Made by a program: the position numbers and the translations under genes
Assembly: GCA_964057225.1 (NCBI GenBank)
Contig: OZ059894.1
Coordinates: forward strand, 4,340,001 to 4,404,000
Direction of reading: 5' to 3'
DNA length: 64,000 nucleotides
Origin: Auanema rhodensis
Taxonomy: Eukaryota > Nematoda > Chromadorea > Rhabditida > Rhabditidae
Notes under the pieces: generated by a model
Seen by the model: the letters and a program-made list of their open reading frames with translations, nothing else
The model's database searches: none
Told to the model about the DNA's origin: nothing
Shown here: piece by piece, positions 61,775-64,000 of the stretch
How the letters are laid out: each line of letters opens with the position of its first letter
Position numbering within the stretch: position 1 is the first letter of the stretch

Positions 61775-63880
61775 TTCGTTGAATAACATTGTCCATCGTC
61801 TTTGCCTTGAAAAAAGGAATCTAAAAACATCTACTTTTTGCTAAATTATTTTGAAATTTTTTGAAAAAATTTTTGTCAAAATGTTTTTGGAAGCAATGTT
61901 GAGTGTACATGGAAACTCAACATACACTAATGCATCATTTTTCAAACGATCATAACTAATTTTTGTATCAAGCGTTTCTCAATGTAGTTTAGTGTATTCG
62001 ATGCGGATTTTTAAGCTGCGTCGATCTGTGTTATCAGATTTGCGCTAGCTTAAAAATGCACCGAGATATCAACTGATATAAGTTCACACTTATATCCTCG
62101 ATTTTCACCCTGAAGAATTAATTTTTTCGTTGAATAACATTGTCCATCGTCTTTGCCTTGAAAAAAGGAATCTAAAAACATCTACTTTTTGCTAAATTAT
62201 TTTGAAATTTTTTGAAAAAATTTTTGTCAAAATGTTTTTGGAAGCAATGTTGAGTGTACATGGAAACTCAACATACACTAATGCATCATTTTTCAAACGA
62301 TCATAACTAATTTTTGTATTGAGCGTTTCTCAATGTAGTATAGTGCATTCGATGCGGATTTTTAAGCTGCGTCGATCTGTGTTATCAGATGTGCGCTAGC
62401 TTAAAAATGCACCGAGATATCAACTGATATAAGTTCACACTTATATCCTCGATTTTCACCCTGAAGGAATAATTTTTTCGTTGAATAACATTGTCCATCG
62501 TCTTTGCCATGAAAAAAGGAATCTAAAAACATCTACTTTTCGCTAAATTATTTTGAAATTTTTCGAAAAAATTTTTGTCAAAATGTTTTTGGAAGCAATG
62601 TTGAGTGTACATGGAAACTCAACATACACTAATGCATCATTTTTCAAACGATCATAACTAATTTTTGTATCAAGCGTTTCTCAATGTAGTTTAGTGCATT
62701 CGATGCGGATTTTTAAGCTGCGTCGATCTGTGTTATCAGATTTGCGCTAGCTTAAAAATGCACCGAGATATCAACTGATATAAGTTCACACTTATATCCT
62801 CGATTTTCACCCTGAAGGAATAATTTTTTCGTTGAATAACATTGTCCATCGTCTTTGCCTTGAAAAATGGAATCTAAAAACATCTACTTTTTGCTAAATT
62901 ATTTTGAAATTTTTCGAAAAAATTTTTGTCAAAATGTTTTTGGAAGCAATGTTGAGTGTACATGGAAACTCAACATACACTAATGCATCATTTTTCAAAC
63001 GATCATAACTAATTTTTGTATCAAGCGTTTCTCAATGTAGTTTAGTGCATTCGATGCGGATTTTTAAGCTGCGTCGATCTGTGTTATCAGATTTGCGCTA
63101 GCTTAAAAATGCACCGAGATATCAACTGATATAAGTTCACACTTATATCCTCGATTTTCACCCTGAAGGAATGATTTTTTCGTTGAATAACATTGTCCAT
63201 CGTCTTTGCCATGAAAAAAGGAATCTAAAAACATCTACTTTTTGCTAAATTATTTTGAAATTTTTCGAAAAAATTTTTGTCAAAATGTTTTTGGAAGCAA
63301 TGTTGAGTGTACATGGAAACTCAACATACACTAATGCATCATTTTTCAAACGATCATAACTAATTTTTGTATCAAGCGTTTCTCAATGTAGTTTAGTGTA
63401 TTCGATGCGGATTTTTAAGCTGCGTCGATCTGTGTTATCAGATTTGCGCTAGCTTAAAAATGCACCGAGATATCAACTGATATAAGTTCACACTTATATC
63501 CTCGATTTTCACCCTGAAGGAATAATTTTTTCGTTGAATAACATTGTCCATCGTCTTTGCCATGAAAAAAGGAATCTAAAAACATCTACTTTTCGCTAAA
63601 TTATTTTGAAATTTTTCGAAAAAATTTTTGTCAAAATGTTTTTGGAAGCAATGTTGAGTGTACATGGAAACTCAACATACACTAATGCATCATTTTTCAA
63701 ACGATCATAACTAATTTTTGTATCAAGCGTTTCTCAATGTAGTTTAGTGCATTCGATGCGGATTTTTAAGCTGCGTCGATCTGTGTTATCAGATTTGCGC
63801 TAGCTTAAAAATGCACCGAGATATCAACTGATATAAGTTCACACTTATATCCTCGATTTTCACCCTGAAGGAATAATTTT
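61775..63880 (+). repeat. 17-monomer-spaced duplicate, copy 2 (M177-M182)
   Basis: Reproduces M160-M165 unit for unit at an offset of 5967, including the TAGTGTATTC and TTTTCGCT alleles. I noticed no private difference in these six units by eye. It continues into the partial unit at the window end, so its right limit lies outside. Confidence 0.84.
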
Positions 63881-64000
63881 TTCGTTGAATAACATTGTCC
63901 ATCGTCTTTGCCTTGAAAAATGGAATCTAAAAACATCTACTTTTTGCTAAATTATTTTGAAATTTTTCGAAAAAATTTTTGTCAAAATGTTTTTGGAAGC
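63881..64000 (+). repeat. Partial monomer M183, cut by the window end
   Basis: The first 120 bases of a unit of the AAAAATGG type, matching the start of M166 (57914). It ends at GGAAGC just before stem-loop 1. The sequence stops because the window stops; nothing here marks an array boundary. Confidence 0.95.

Larger units (their letters stand above)
1..64000 (+). repeat. Satellite DNA array, 351-bp monomer, 182 full copies plus a partial
   Basis: Seen directly: TTCGTTGAATAAC recurs every 351 bp from base 1 to base 63881, always on the same strand and with no intervening sequence. Start-to-start distance from the first to the last copy is 63880, which is 182 x 351 minus 2. Fourteen single-base indels (six +1, eight -1), all in A or T runs, account for the difference. 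Monomers differ at a limited set of recurring sites, and most sites have two to four alleles shared by many copies. That is the mark of concerted evolution with local amplification. GC of a hand-built consensus is 31.6%. Arrays like this typically form centromeric or pericentromeric heterochromatin in eukaryotes; the chromosomal location here is inference. The array continues past both window ends. No gene is supported anywhere in it. Confidence 0.98.

Noticed and set aside
1-64000. CRISPR array
   Set aside because: Repeats are 351 bp with no unique spacers between them and strong similarity across the full unit.
1-64000. Transposable element (LTR, DNA transposon or Helitron tandem)
   Set aside because: No terminal repeats, target-site duplications, coding remnants or insertion interrupting the period. 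The short inverted repeats inside each unit are hairpin arms of 9-11 bp, too short and too close to be element ends.
1-64000. Assignment to a named satellite family or species (for example tenebrionid beetle satellites of about 355-360 bp)
   Set aside because: Length and composition are similar but I could not match any sequence from memory. A search of the 351-bp consensus against repeat and genome databases would decide.
1-64000. tRNA, rRNA or snRNA genes, or telomere repeats
   Set aside because: No tRNA-like cloverleaf with A and B boxes, no rRNA similarity and no short telomeric repeat was seen in the unit on either strand.

Overview
The window contains one thing: an uninterrupted tandem satellite DNA array. 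A unit of 351 bp repeats head to tail in a single orientation from base 1 to base 64000. Starting each unit at the motif TTCGTTGAATAAC, I count 182 complete monomers and a 120-bp piece of the 183rd (63881-64000). No transposon, unique spacer, RNA gene or credible protein-coding gene breaks the array, and both ends of the window lie inside it, so its true length is unknown. A hand count on a consensus monomer gives 111 G+C of 351 (31.6%) and 12 CpG, about 1.4 times expectation, so CpG is not depleted. The pattern is that of eukaryotic centromeric or pericentromeric heterochromatin. Monomer size, base composition and lack of CpG depletion fit an insect or another invertebrate with little germline CpG methylation, but I do not recognise the family and do not name a species.

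Monomer numbers (M1-M183) follow this rule: Mn starts at 1+351(n-1) plus the running sum of 14 single-base indels: +1 within M19, M22, M26, M32, M35 and M83; -1 within M46, M78, M109, M110, M113, M117, M120 and M129. The net -2 exactly accounts for the start of M183 at 63881. Offsets given as 'unit n' count from the first T of TTCGTTG.

Layout, by diagnostic variants. Domain I (1-2106): alternating units with GAAATAAT junctions. Domain II (about 2107-29330): units with ACAATGTCC, AAAAAAAGGTATC and CTGTTTTATC. It holds a 13-monomer higher-order repeat (about 4.44-12.64 kb), a 702-bp dimeric array (13.7-17.9 kb), a nearly uniform run (17.9-21.8 kb), and 9-monomer and 6-monomer duplications (21.8-29.3 kb). 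Domain III (about 29.3-64 kb): units with ACATTGTCC, GAAGGAATAATT or GAAGGAATGATT junctions, TATCAAGC, GTTTAG and GATGTGC. It is a mosaic of 2-, 3-, 4-, 5-, 7-, 13-, 17-, 20- and 23-monomer repeat spacings. The II/III border falls inside one hybrid monomer (29138-29488).

Each unit can fold into three stem-loops: unit 122-149, unit 233-283 and unit 288-326. It also carries a 12-bp palindrome around TTCGAA, a cluster of A/T tracts, and a motif resembling only the 5' half of a CENP-B box. These dyads and the layered amplification history are the main points of interest. I found no undescribed gene system.
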